Shown here: positions 7,503 to 15,760 of the stretch, piece after piece
Layout of the letters: each line of letters starts with the position of its first letter
Position numbering within the stretch: position 1 is the stretch's first letter
From: Verrucomicrobia bacterium UBA1200
GTDB lineage: Bacteria; Verrucomicrobiota; Kiritimatiellia; RFP12; UBA1067
Assembly: GCA_002309765.1 (NCBI GenBank)
Contig: DBXY01000037.1
Coordinates: 51,440 to 115,439 of the forward strand
Direction: 5' to 3'
Length of the DNA stretch: 64,000 nucleotides
The notes under the pieces: generated by a model
Told to the model about the DNA's origin: nothing
Databases searched by the model: none
The model's input: only the letters and a program-made list of their open reading frames with translations
Made by a program: the position numbers and the translations under genes

Positions 7503-9376
7503 TCGAAATAATCCTCCCCATTATGCGTGATTTTTACAGGACGACCATGTATAACCTCCAATGACAACACATCGTTCTCATACCTGCAACCACTTGGGCA
7601 AATATTTTCGCCGACTTTCTCGGTTTTTACCGGAGCAGATTCGATATCGATACGTTCTGGTATTAATTCGCCAGTCCATTTGCCGTAATGCTTTTCATCA
7701 GGAATCCCGTCACCGTCGGTGTCCGGGTCGGCCGGGTCGGAACCCGCGAGCCGTTCCGAGGCCAGCGGCGCGCCGTCGCAGTCGGCGTCGGAGTTGATTG
7801 TGCCCGCCGCGCCGCGCAGGGCCAGCACGGTCACCGTGTATACAGCGCCCTCCCCCCACATTTCGGCGGCGGCCAGGGCCCGGCAGCCGTCGGCGGCCGT
7901 CCACTGCGGCATCGCGCCGAGATACGGCACGTCTTCCCCGTAAAGCCTCACGGAGCCGTCCCCCATGAACAGCCAAACGCCGGACCGGTCGGCGGCGAAG
8001 CCGCGGGTCCCGTCCGGCACTTCGAGGGCCGCGCCGGTGGCAATGTCCCACAACGCCACACCGTCGGGCGTGTGCGCGGCCCCGGTTCCGCCGCCGCAAC
8101 CGATTACCGAGGCACCGGTTATACCGGGGACCGGCATAGCGGTCCCGTCCCACGGGTCCCACGCCATGACCGTGCCGTTCTGGCGCAGCCCGACCGCGTA
8201 GTAACCGGCGGCCACAGCAACCAGGCCGGTGGCGGACGGCGGCGCGGTGAACGGCCCCCAGCATTTCGCGGTCCCGGAGGAGGTGAGCGCGACGCAGAAG
8301 TCCTCGCCGCCCGCTATGGCGGTTGCGCCCGTGACACCGGACGGCGTGCCGTTGAAACCGTCGAGCGAGCCGCTCCAAGCCCGCACCCGGCCGGTGTCCA
8401 GCAGCGCCGCCCCGTAACCGCAGCCGGCGACAACGTCGACCACCCCGGTCATTGACGGGAGCGTCCCCATCTCGTCGGCCTCCAACCCGCCGCCCCACTG
8501 GGTGACTCTGCCGTTGGAACCCAGCAGGTAAACCGTGCTGCCGGCGCTTGCGGCGGCCTTGATAACCCCGACGGGCTTGGAAGGGGCGGAAATCCAGCCG
8601 AACCGCGGATTGCCGTCCGGCTCGCAGCAGGGGTCGAAACAGTCCGGGTCGTGCCCGAAGCCGGACACGCGCCCGGGACCTTCCAACCCCACGAAAACGG
8701 TGAAATACGGGAGCCTGACTATCTGGGGGAGAGATGCGCCTGACGGGAACTTGAACTGCCGGAAGCCGCCGGCCGTGTCGGCCAGCACCAGCGCGGACTC
8801 AAAGCCGTCCGGTGTCGCCAATCCGCCCGGCACGGTGTCGTAGGGCAGGCTCCGCGGGTCGCCCAAAGGGTTCTGGGGAGAACGAAGCGGGGCGGGATGC
8901 TCGCCGGAGATAAAGCCCGACCAAACCACCCGCGACGGCGACAGCCTGCCGGCGCAGCGGGCGGCCAGCGACCGGAGGCGCGACGGGTCGGAGGTACCGT
9001 AGCGGGCGGCCAGAAGGTCGGCCTGCCCGATCCCCGCGTCGGCGATGGCGAAGGGGGGCGCGCCGTCGCCGCCGGACATCATGACCGCGCCGGTCCCCGG
9101 GTTCTGCCAGACCAGAAACCGGCGGGCGGCGGTGCCGTCCGGGAGCCTCACGGCGGGAATATCAAGGGCGGCCTGCGGCCAAGAGCCGTCGCCGACATCG
9201 GCGCGGACAACCCCGGCGGGCACGGTGAGCCTGGCGCCGTCGCGCACCATGGGCGCCGACACCTGCGCGGCGCGGAAGGATTCTATAAAGCCGTCAAGCG
9301 ACTGCGCCGATGCAAATGCCGCCGGCGCAACTGTAAATAAAACCATACAAAAACAAAACTCAACCGCATTTTTCAT
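7499..9376 (-). CDS. Locus A: secreted RCC1-repeat protein with dystroglycan-like Asp-rich tail
   Basis: About 625 residues. A signal peptide (FTVAPAAFASAQ) is followed by a 21-residue head (SLDGFIESFRAAQVSAPMVRD) identical to that of the protein at 29567-30697. From about 260 to 490 come RCC1-type propeller repeats (VVDVVAGCGYGAALLDTGRVRAW, in part; GENFCVAL-type elements such as GGEDFCVALTSSGTAKCWG). A calcium-binding thrombospondin type 3-like run (DPDTDGDGIPDE) sits near 555. After it, the last 60-70 residues are encoded by clearly more AT-rich DNA. The ATG at 9376 lacks a ribosome-binding site; an in-frame GTG two codons upstream (9382) is conserved in the paralogue. Cell-surface or secreted; ligand unknown. 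Confidence 0.75.
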   Translation of the reverse strand: MKNAVEFCFCMVLFTVAPAAFASAQSLDGFIESFRAAQVSAPMVRDGARLTVPAGVVRADVGDGSWPQAALDIPAVRLPDGTAARRFLVWQNPGTGAVMMSGGDGAPPFAIADAGIGQADLLAARYGTSDPSRLRSLAARCAGRLSPSRVVWSGFISGEHPAPLRSPQNPLGDPRSLPYDTVPGGLATPDGFESALVLADTAGGFRQFKFPSGASLPQIVRLPYFTVFVGLEGPGRVSGFGHDPDCFDPCCEPDGNPRFGWISAPSKPVGVIKAAASAGSTVYLLGSNGRVTQWGGGLEADEMGTLPSMTGVVDVVAGCGYGAALLDTGRVRAWSGSLDGFNGTPSGVTGATAIAGGEDFCVALTSSGTAKCWGPFTAPPSATGLVAVAAGYYAVGLRQNGTVMAWDPWDGTAMPVPGITGASVIGCGGGTGAAHTPDGVALWDIATGAALEVPDGTRGFAADRSGVWLFMGDGSVRLYGEDVPYLGAMPQWTAADGCRALAAAEMWGEGAVYTVTVLALRGAAGTINSDADCDGAPLASERLAGSDPADPDTDGDGIPDEKHYGKWTGELIPERIDIESAPVKTEKVGENICPSGCRYENDVLSLEVIHGRPVKITHNGEDYFE

Positions 9377-9452
9377 AGACACTTTTGTTTAATTGATTCA
9401 TTTTGTTAAAAGGTTATACCAATTGTGCTGGGATTGTCAAGGCCAAAAAAAT
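9239..9452 (-). repeat. Shared promoter/signal-peptide segment, copy A (inverted relative to copy B)
   Basis: Read on the minus strand, this segment matches 29489-29713 on the plus strand. It covers a promoter with TTGACA, the translation start, the signal peptide and the first mature residues. By eye the last 62 bases before the divergence point differ at only two positions, and both copies stop matching immediately after the codons for MVRD. With copy B it forms a pair of long inverted repeats around a 20-kb segment. Confidence 0.8.
9413..9440 (-). promoter_or_regulatory. Sigma-70-like promoter of the locus A secreted protein
   Basis: On the minus strand a TTGACA -35 box (9435-9440) and a TATAAC -10 box (9413-9418) are separated by 16 bases. 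This predicts a short leader of about 25-30 bases. The -35 box and its flanks (GGCCTTGACA) are conserved in front of the paralogue at 29567, which supports it. Confidence 0.65.
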
Positions 9453-9518
9453 GAGATTTTACGGGCGCATCTACGTAATTCAGCATCGAAGTTCATGATG
9501 GTTGGAAACAACTATTTT

Positions 9519-9575
9519 AAACAACTATTCTTGTGCGCGCGGGCTAACTCGCCCGCGTTACTCTTCAAGTTGTTT
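9519..9575. terminator. Nested GC-rich hairpin, possible terminator
   Basis: An inner stem CGCGGGC/GCCCGCG (9538-9544 and 9551-9557, six-base loop) is enclosed by an outer stem AAACAACT/AGTTGTTT (9519-9526 and 9568-9575). On the plus strand the outer right arm runs into TTTTT. It would suit transcription termination or a regulatory leader, but no plus-strand gene ends just before it, so its job is unclear. Confidence 0.4.
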
Positions 9576-9758
9576 TTACCAGTTGTATGGGTTGTTTTCC
9601 AATCCCGGTCGGCATGGGGGAAAAACACAGATGCCCACTTTGCCCATCCGCCATTTTCAAATTGCGCCTTTACCCTTGATTGTCAGGTAGCGGTGTGATA
9701 AGATTGTTTTCACTAATTCAAATGGCTGATTTACCATTTTAGGGATAAGGAGGGAAAC

Positions 9759-11585
9759 ATGGGTAAGGTTTGTTTGGCTTATCGGTTGGCGGTTTTGGCC
9801 GTAGCGGCATTGACCGGTTTCGTACCGGCTTTCGGGCGGGGCTTTGGTCCGCTCAATCCCTCCGCGCAACCTTACGAGCGTCAATACATCTGGCCCGATG
9901 GGAAAATGCCCGATACCCAACCGCACCAAATCGCGGCAAAAACCGGCGATGTCGGGAAACCGGGTTTCAAGGCCGACGAGTCCCGTCGCCCGTACATTGA
10001 GTGGTTTAAGCCGAATCCCGAAAATCCGACCGACCTTTGCGTGCTGGTAGTTTCCGGCGGCGGTTTCAACAGCTGTTGCGACGCCGAACGGCTGCAGCCC
10101 GCCATCGACCGTTTTGTTCAAGCCGGAATTACGGTCGCGAATCTGACCTACCGCACCCCGCGGCCCAAAAACCTGCCGATCCACCAGTCGGCTTGGGAAG
10201 ACGCCCAGCGTGCGGTCCGCGTAGTCCGCAGCGAGGCAGCGAAACGAGGATTCAATCCCGGCAAAATCGGCGCGACCGGCATTTCCGCCGGATCAAAGAC
10301 CATCTTGCTTTTGGCAACCAGTTCGCTCACCCCCGCATACGAACCGGTGGACGAGATCGACCAGCTGCCGTGCAATCTGCTTTTCGCTTTGCCTCAGGCT
10401 CCAGCGTACGTACTGTCCGACGGCAACGGTACCGCGAACTGGCTTGACGGCGATTCGCCGGATGTAAAAATCGTGCCGGAACTGAAGTTCGACGCGCAAA
10501 CCTGCCCCATGTGCTTTTTCCAAGGCGGGATTGACGATTATTCGCCCAACGGCTCCACCCAGATCTACCGCCAGCTGCGCCGTATGAAAATTCCCGCCGA
10601 GTTGCATTTGTATGCCGACCGGACGCACGGTTTCCACGGCGACATGGACAAAGGCGACGACGGCGACGGTGCCGACCACTGGTTCTGGCGGGCACTGGAA
10701 TTTATCCGTCAGATGAATTACGACGGGCGGCTGGGCAAAGAAGTCTCTTTGATGTCCAGATTCCCGAACGACGACGCCCGCGGCGGTTACGAAAAGGAGG
10801 ACGTTTGGCCGAATGGCAGGATGCCTTCGGTTTTTGGCAACCAGTGCCAGCCATATTTGGAGTGGCATCTGCCGAAAGAAATTAAAACCAAAGCCATCCA
10901 GATTATCTATTCGGGCGGCGGATACTATGGCAACGACCCCGACGGTTTTGAAGTCGCCCCCGCCCGCCGTTACCTGAACGCAAAGGGCATGACGGTGGTT
11001 ACGCTTCGTTACCGTACCCCGCGACCGGGCAACGGGTTGATGAAGCACGTCACGGCGTGGCAAGATTTGCAGCGCACAATCCGCATCGTGCGTTCCAAGG
11101 CCGCCGCCAAAGGTCTCGACCCCAACCGCATCGGCATTATGGGCTCGTCCGCGGGCGGGCATCTCACCTTAATGGGAGCGACGTCGTCCAAACACCGCTC
11201 CTACTGGCCAATCGACAAATTGGACCAAACCCCGTGCAACGTGCAGTGGGCGGTCGCAATCTATCCCGCCTACGCGCTTACCGACGGTTTCGATATGCAT
11301 AACACCAAAGGCGGCAACGAGGACGACTCGCGGTTGGTACCGGAATTTTCCTTCGACCTTGCCACCTGCCCGATACTGTTCATCCACGGCGATGCCGACG
11401 GTTGGGCGTCGATGAATTCGGTCAAATGCTGGGAACAGTTGCGCCGGATGGGAATCCAAAGCGATCTCCACACCCTCGCCACGCGCAACCATTGTTTCCA
11501 AAACAACGCCGCCCCGGAAACAGGAAGTTACACTTGGCTGGACCGAATCTGGGAGTTCATGAACCACAAAGGTTACAACCGTTAG
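9759..11585 (+). CDS. Secreted tandem-domain alpha/beta-hydrolase (acetylesterase-type)
   Basis: A 608-residue protein with signal peptide (about 1-26) and two consecutive alpha/beta-hydrolase domains of the carbohydrate-esterase/BD-FAE type. Each starts with a WP.G.MP element and has a GGG oxyanion segment (100-102; 386-388), a RYRTPRP-type motif and a nucleophile elbow: GISAG with Ser176 in the first, GSSAGGH with Ser464 in the second. Candidate acid and histidine residues are GGIDD (257-261) with RTHGFH in domain one, and HGDADGW with RNHCFQ in domain two. The first elbow lacks the usual GGH after the serine, so activities may differ. Such enzymes remove acetyl or feruloyl groups from plant polysaccharides. 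Strong ribosome-binding site AAGGAGGG. Confidence 0.8.
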   Translation: MGKVCLAYRLAVLAVAALTGFVPAFGRGFGPLNPSAQPYERQYIWPDGKMPDTQPHQIAAKTGDVGKPGFKADESRRPYIEWFKPNPENPTDLCVLVVSGGGFNSCCDAERLQPAIDRFVQAGITVANLTYRTPRPKNLPIHQSAWEDAQRAVRVVRSEAAKRGFNPGKIGATGISAGSKTILLLATSSLTPAYEPVDEIDQLPCNLLFALPQAPAYVLSDGNGTANWLDGDSPDVKIVPELKFDAQTCPMCFFQGGIDDYSPNGSTQIYRQLRRMKIPAELHLYADRTHGFHGDMDKGDDGDGADHWFWRALEFIRQMNYDGRLGKEVSLMSRFPNDDARGGYEKEDVWPNGRMPSVFGNQCQPYLEWHLPKEIKTKAIQIIYSGGGYYGNDPDGFEVAPARRYLNAKGMTVVTLRYRTPRPGNGLMKHVTAWQDLQRTIRIVRSKAAAKGLDPNRIGIMGSSAGGHLTLMGATSSKHRSYWPIDKLDQTPCNVQWAVAIYPAYALTDGFDMHNTKGGNEDDSRLVPEFSFDLATCPILFIHGDADGWASMNSVKCWEQLRRMGIQSDLHTLATRNHCFQNNAAPETGSYTWLDRIWEFMNHKGYNR

Positions 11586-11612
11586 CACAACGGCGTTCTC
11601 GTTCGGATCCTT

Positions 11613-12647
11613 ATGTTTTTCCAAATTGCCGACTATTACCAAAGTATACTTCAAGAAAGTTGGGATGCCTTTTGCGAGCTGATTAAAACCGCGCCGACCG
11701 ATCCCAAAGCGATTTGCGTCTATGTGGTGTTGGCGGTGATTTTGGTGATTGTAATCCGTTGTTTTATCAGTTCGGACAATGACTCCCGTTCAGGACGGCA
11801 AACCCCGGTTCCGGCGCGTTTTAGGTGTTTTGGATGCGGGAGATGGTTCAAGCACAACCGTCGCACCAAAGCCGCTTGGCGCGAAGGCTACCGGAGAATG
11901 TACTGCGACCAATGCCATCGCGAATGGCTTGAAGAGCATGGGGAAGAAGACCCTGATCAAGAATACGGAGTACGCTTCATTGATGATGTCGAATTAAACC
12001 GGACAGATACGGATGATGGCTATCGCCCGAACGCGGCCGGCCAAAATATATTCGGGAGTCGAACCAACCCGATCAAGCCTAAACAGAAGAGTGATCGCCA
12101 TAAACCCGCGCAAGCGGCTGAGACTATTTCAAGACCATCGACAAAACCCAAAGCTGTCGTTAACAATGCACCCGGAAAAGGCGGGACAACTTCCGGAAAT
12201 CGTGGTGACATTAAAACGGATTGCGCAAAAAACGGAACGGACTATGTCCCGAATTGGGTATTCGCCACAAAAACCGACTCCGGCAATACGGGACCGAGCG
12301 AAAACCCGACTTCCAATTACGGCGCATGGCGCAAGCCTGATGTCCCGGTGGTTAATGCGGATTACGGTCCACAAAAAAGCACCGGCCCAAAGATTATAGT
12401 GCTTAAACAGTTGGACGGCAATTCACAAAAACTCAAACTGCGGCGGGACCGCAACAAAGAAACCTCCGCAAACAATCCGCCCAATCCAGCCGATGCCGCC
12501 GACGTGCCTACCGACCTACAGAACAATTACGACGCCAACGACCTAGAACAAAAGCGTTTTGAGCGGGGATGTATGCTAATGATCGGGATCGGTGTGTTAA
12601 TTTTCGCGATTGTGGCATACTTCCATTTCTTCTTCCAGCGCCGATAG
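11613..12647 (+). CDS. Membrane protein with zinc-ribbon and two terminal transmembrane helices
   Basis: A 344-residue protein of unknown function. Transmembrane segments are predicted at about 34-52 (AICVYVVLAVILVIVIRCF) and at the C-terminus (about 321-341, MLMIGIGVLIFAIVAYF). Between them lies a zinc-ribbon-like pair of CxxC motifs (CFGCGRWF near 71-78 and YCDQCHREW near 97-105) and then a long, low-complexity, probably disordered hydrophilic region of about 200 residues. With both termini in the membrane the middle faces one compartment; the Cys pairs suggest the cytoplasm. It starts 28 bases after the esterase and may be cotranscribed. Confidence 0.6.
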   Translation: MFFQIADYYQSILQESWDAFCELIKTAPTDPKAICVYVVLAVILVIVIRCFISSDNDSRSGRQTPVPARFRCFGCGRWFKHNRRTKAAWREGYRRMYCDQCHREWLEEHGEEDPDQEYGVRFIDDVELNRTDTDDGYRPNAAGQNIFGSRTNPIKPKQKSDRHKPAQAAETISRPSTKPKAVVNNAPGKGGTTSGNRGDIKTDCAKNGTDYVPNWVFATKTDSGNTGPSENPTSNYGAWRKPDVPVVNADYGPQKSTGPKIIVLKQLDGNSQKLKLRRDRNKETSANNPPNPADAADVPTDLQNNYDANDLEQKRFERGCMLMIGIGVLIFAIVAYFHFFFQRR

Positions 12648-12661
12648 AGCGTGAAAAAACG

Positions 12662-13066
12662 TCAGTGTCCGCAACGGTGACAGCCGCCGCAACCGCCGCC
12701 GATCCCGCAAGGGGAACATTCCCCGGCGTGATGGTCGCAGTTTGGTGAAGCGGACGCGGAAAGCGAGCCGTCGATAAAGCTGGCGATGGCATCATCCGCC
12801 GGCCCCTCCACCCCGGTCATGGCGGCAATGCCGGCCGCCGCCAACACCCCCATCGCGCCCGGGCCGATTCCGCCGCAAATCACGGCGTCAACCCCCTGCT
12901 GAACCAGCCAAAGCCCCAGCGTATCGTGTCCAACCCCATCGGTTTCCCGTACTTCGGCATTGGTCAACCGACCATCCTCAATGGTGTAAATCTTGAAAGC
13001 TTTGGATTTACCAAAATGCTGGAAAATCTGTCCGTTCTCAAACGGAATCGCGATTGTGGCGTTCAT
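12662..13066 (-). CDS. NifX/NifB-C-like (dinitrogenase cofactor-type) small protein
   Basis: A 134-residue protein whose first 105 residues match the dinitrogenase iron-molybdenum cofactor domain fold seen in NifX, NafY and MTH1175-type proteins: an IAIPFENGQIFQHFGKSKAF start, a conserved histidine and a GVDAVICGGIGPGA turn. The C-terminus is a Cys/His/Gly-rich tail (CDHHAGECSPCG, then CGGCHRCGH), as in many small stand-alone members, probably binding a metal or iron-sulfur cluster. No nif genes are present, so a role in nitrogen fixation is not implied. It lies 11 bases downstream of the GH2 gene and may share its transcript. Convergent with 11613-12647. Confidence 0.75.
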   Translation of the reverse strand: MNATIAIPFENGQIFQHFGKSKAFKIYTIEDGRLTNAEVRETDGVGHDTLGLWLVQQGVDAVICGGIGPGAMGVLAAAGIAAMTGVEGPADDAIASFIDGSLSASASPNCDHHAGECSPCGIGGGCGGCHRCGH

Positions 13067-13077
13067 GGCGTTCCTTT

Positions 13078-15705
13078 CTAAAACCGGTACACCGGCGTAT
13101 TCCAGGCTTGTACGGTCAACGTGGGTTTGGACGGCATAAGCCGTGGCTCAACATAAACCGTTTTCGTCTCACCCGGCAACAACGAGAAGAAATTGTCGCT
13201 CATAAAGGTCGGCCGCAACAACTTGCCGTCATTCCCGAAGATTTTAATCTGGGTCATGAAGGCGACCGAGTTTCCGCTGTTGCGGAACGACAAGCTTATC
13301 CGGCCGTTGGCCACCTTTTTGACAATGTCAAGCTTGGTCTTCGCCAACTTGGTGCCAAGGTCCTCAAAACCGGAGGCACACGGTCCGGTAAGCGTTTTAC
13401 GCCCCTCGTACTTGCTGTTGCTGCGCCAGTAGAAATTGTCTGACACCGCTTTTCCCGCCGCGTCGGTCAAAACCAGTTTTATAAAGTGCACTTGGGTCAG
13501 GTTGGGAGGAAACTCCAGCTTAAGCACATTGTCGGCCACTCCTTCCGCAGGCACCTTGATGGGTTTGCCCGCCCAACTTTTAACCAACTTGCTGTTAAAG
13601 TCGTATAGTTGAGCGGACACTTTCAGGTTGGCATCGCTGCGGGTATCGTTGATCACGCTCACGGTGTTGTCCAGATAATCAAACTGCGCGTGCAAAGGTT
13701 CCAACGCCTTTTGGGTGTAGTAAAGCGCGGCGGTGGGCTCAAGCGACCAGTCCCACATCCTTCCGCCAGTGGTGCGGACACACGGGTTATGGTACCAGAA
13801 GAGAACCCCGCTGCACCAGCGTTTGCCGTACTTGAGTTTGTTGGCGTTCCACACTTCCCAAATCGCGCGGTAGCAGGTGGCGCCCACCGCCTGGGCTTGA
13901 CGCGCATACTGCTCGATGTCGCCGCACTTCCCGTATGCCTCGGTCATAGTTTTGTAATCGGTGGTAATCATATTGAAGCCGTCTCCGTCATGGTAATCCC
14001 AAACCTCGCGGTTGATCGGCCACAAGTCTTTTTCGTCCATCATTTCGCGCAGGCATTCCAGCGTGGGAAGGCACGGGGTACCGTATTCGGGATTGAACCC
14101 GTCCACCCGGCTGCCGCGATCGGAGGCGGTGTTTTCGTAGTGGCGCATGGGGTTGACGGTTTTATACGGCGAACCGTCGTGGATGCCGTCGCATTCCGAC
14201 TGCATCTGGAACCCCCGGGTACCGTCAAGCGACTCAATAAGCTCCTTGGTCCCGGATATCATGGTCGATTCGTTGGAAGCCACATAGTAGGCCAAGGACG
14301 GATGGTTGCGGATTTGCTTGACCGCGTCGGAGACGTTCGCCAAATAGACCGCCGGATCGTCGGGATGGCGGGTGTCGCCGGTCATCCAAAATTCCTGCCA
14401 AACCAAGATGCCGTATTTATCGCACAGCTCGTAAAACTTTTCGCGCTCGACGATTCCCCCGCCCCACAGCCGAAGCATGTTGATCCCCGACTGCGCGGTG
14501 TAGCGGATCTCGGCCTCCAGCTTGGCATCGTCGGTGCGCAGCATGGCATCGGGAATCCAGTTAGACCCGCGAACGAAAAACGGGCGGTTGTTGACGTAAA
14601 ACAGCCGGGATTTGTCCGGGGTGTTTTGATCGCTGGTTACGGTCCGAATGCCGAAATCGGTCGCGATTTCATCGCGGTTGTTGCGGTCGGCGAAAGTGAA
14701 CGTGGCCCGGTAAAGCGGCTGCTCCCCTTTGAAAATCGGCCACCAGATGCGCGGATTGGTGATTTTTACCGTGAACGTTTCGGTACGGGTTTCCCCGCGA
14801 TACAGCTTTACCTGGCGTTTTAAAGTCTCGGCTACACCGCTGATCTTTGCAGACAGCTCACCCGAAGCGCCGCCGTTTCCGGGATTGTGCAACTCCACCG
14901 AAAGCGTCACCTCGGCCTCGTTGCCTTGGGGCCAGTTGACCTTGCTGCGAACGAACGGCGAGTCCAACCGGACTCCGGGCGTGGCGAAGATCACCGGCTC
15001 GCGCCAAATCCCGGCATTGCGGTCACGCACCCCGTCCATAAAGGTGAAATCCCATCCGGCGCACATCAGCATGGTCACGTTACGGCCGATCTCGCCGTTG
15101 CCGCCATTGTGGAACTCGTTAGCCGCGCCCCAGCTTTTCGGCATGGTGCTGCCGGGGCTGTCCACCGGAAAGACCTTTACCGCGATTACGTTTGAGCCGG
15201 GTTTTACCAATCGGGTGATGTTGACCGTGGGACGGGAAAACATGCCGGCGGTAACGGCGGCGAGCTGAGAATTGATCCAGATTTCGCTGCGGTAGTTGAT
15301 GCCGTCGGAACGCAGCCAAATCTGCTTTTTGTCAAACGACTGCGGCACTTTGAATTCGGCGCGGAACCACGCGGTGTAGAAATCCCGGCCCGCGGCATTG
15401 AGATCTGGAATCCCGTGGCCAAGTTTATTGTTAAGCCCAAAATACGGCTCCGGATAAACCCCGTTCGCAACCAAGGTGTTAAGCACCGTACCCGGCACGA
15501 TTGCCTCCATCCAGCCGTTGGCAACATAATCCGGCGACGAAATCTCCGCGCCGCCGCCCTTTACGTCGGATAGCCTCGCCATTCGCCAAGAGATGTCGCC
15601 GCCATGCCCGAACGATGATTCAAGCGCGATTTCCCCCGAGCGGAACCCGGCCATGCAAACAGTGGCGGCTGCCGCCACGCAACCGAATACAATCCTTGCA
15701 ACCAT
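13078..15705 (-). CDS. Secreted GH2 exo-beta-glucosaminidase/mannosidase-like enzyme
   Basis: About 875 residues with a signal peptide (1-20). Domain order fits GH2: an N-terminal jelly-roll sugar-binding domain (about 50-245), an immunoglobulin-like domain (250-355), a TIM barrel (from about 360, with MLRLWGGGIVE near 411-421 and WQEFW near 437) and C-terminal sandwich domains. The general acid is the Glu of ASNES near residue 479 and the likely nucleophile is the Glu of FNPEYG near 540. The arrangement is closest to exo-beta-D-glucosaminidase (CsxA-type); beta-mannosidase is the alternative. The ATG at 15705 follows AAGGGG at good spacing; a GTG lies directly before it. It would release sugars from oligosaccharides in the periplasm or outside. 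Confidence 0.82.
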   Translation of the reverse strand: MVARIVFGCVAAAATVCMAGFRSGEIALESSFGHGGDISWRMARLSDVKGGGAEISSPDYVANGWMEAIVPGTVLNTLVANGVYPEPYFGLNNKLGHGIPDLNAAGRDFYTAWFRAEFKVPQSFDKKQIWLRSDGINYRSEIWINSQLAAVTAGMFSRPTVNITRLVKPGSNVIAVKVFPVDSPGSTMPKSWGAANEFHNGGNGEIGRNVTMLMCAGWDFTFMDGVRDRNAGIWREPVIFATPGVRLDSPFVRSKVNWPQGNEAEVTLSVELHNPGNGGASGELSAKISGVAETLKRQVKLYRGETRTETFTVKITNPRIWWPIFKGEQPLYRATFTFADRNNRDEIATDFGIRTVTSDQNTPDKSRLFYVNNRPFFVRGSNWIPDAMLRTDDAKLEAEIRYTAQSGINMLRLWGGGIVEREKFYELCDKYGILVWQEFWMTGDTRHPDDPAVYLANVSDAVKQIRNHPSLAYYVASNESTMISGTKELIESLDGTRGFQMQSECDGIHDGSPYKTVNPMRHYENTASDRGSRVDGFNPEYGTPCLPTLECLREMMDEKDLWPINREVWDYHDGDGFNMITTDYKTMTEAYGKCGDIEQYARQAQAVGATCYRAIWEVWNANKLKYGKRWCSGVLFWYHNPCVRTTGGRMWDWSLEPTAALYYTQKALEPLHAQFDYLDNTVSVINDTRSDANLKVSAQLYDFNSKLVKSWAGKPIKVPAEGVADNVLKLEFPPNLTQVHFIKLVLTDAAGKAVSDNFYWRSNSKYEGRKTLTGPCASGFEDLGTKLAKTKLDIVKKVANGRISLSFRNSGNSVAFMTQIKIFGNDGKLLRPTFMSDNFFSLLPGETKTVYVEPRLMPSKPTLTVQAWNTPVYRF

Positions 15706-15760
15706 CACACACCCCTTTCAAATCAAAACGCGCGCATTGTAACGCGACCGCGTCAAATGC

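Larger units (their letters stand above)
9377..9758. other. Intergenic region between locus A and the esterase
   Basis: No supported gene in these 382 bases. The left part holds the minus-strand promoter of locus A. The middle has a nested hairpin (9519-9575, listed separately). The right end holds the strong ribosome-binding site AAGGAGGG eight bases before the esterase start. Confidence 0.6.

Noticed and set aside
9393..9698. 101-codon plus-strand frame in the gap after locus A
   Set aside because: No ribosome-binding site, no homology signal, and it runs through the minus-strand promoter and a GC-rich hairpin.
12662..13066. Nitrogen-fixation gene
   Set aside because: Stand-alone NifX-like small proteins with Cys-rich tails are common in non-fixing anaerobes, and no other nif gene is visible.
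13609..14823. 404-codon open frame antisense to the GH2 gene
   Set aside because: Same reason: shadow of a strongly supported enzyme with clear catalytic residues.
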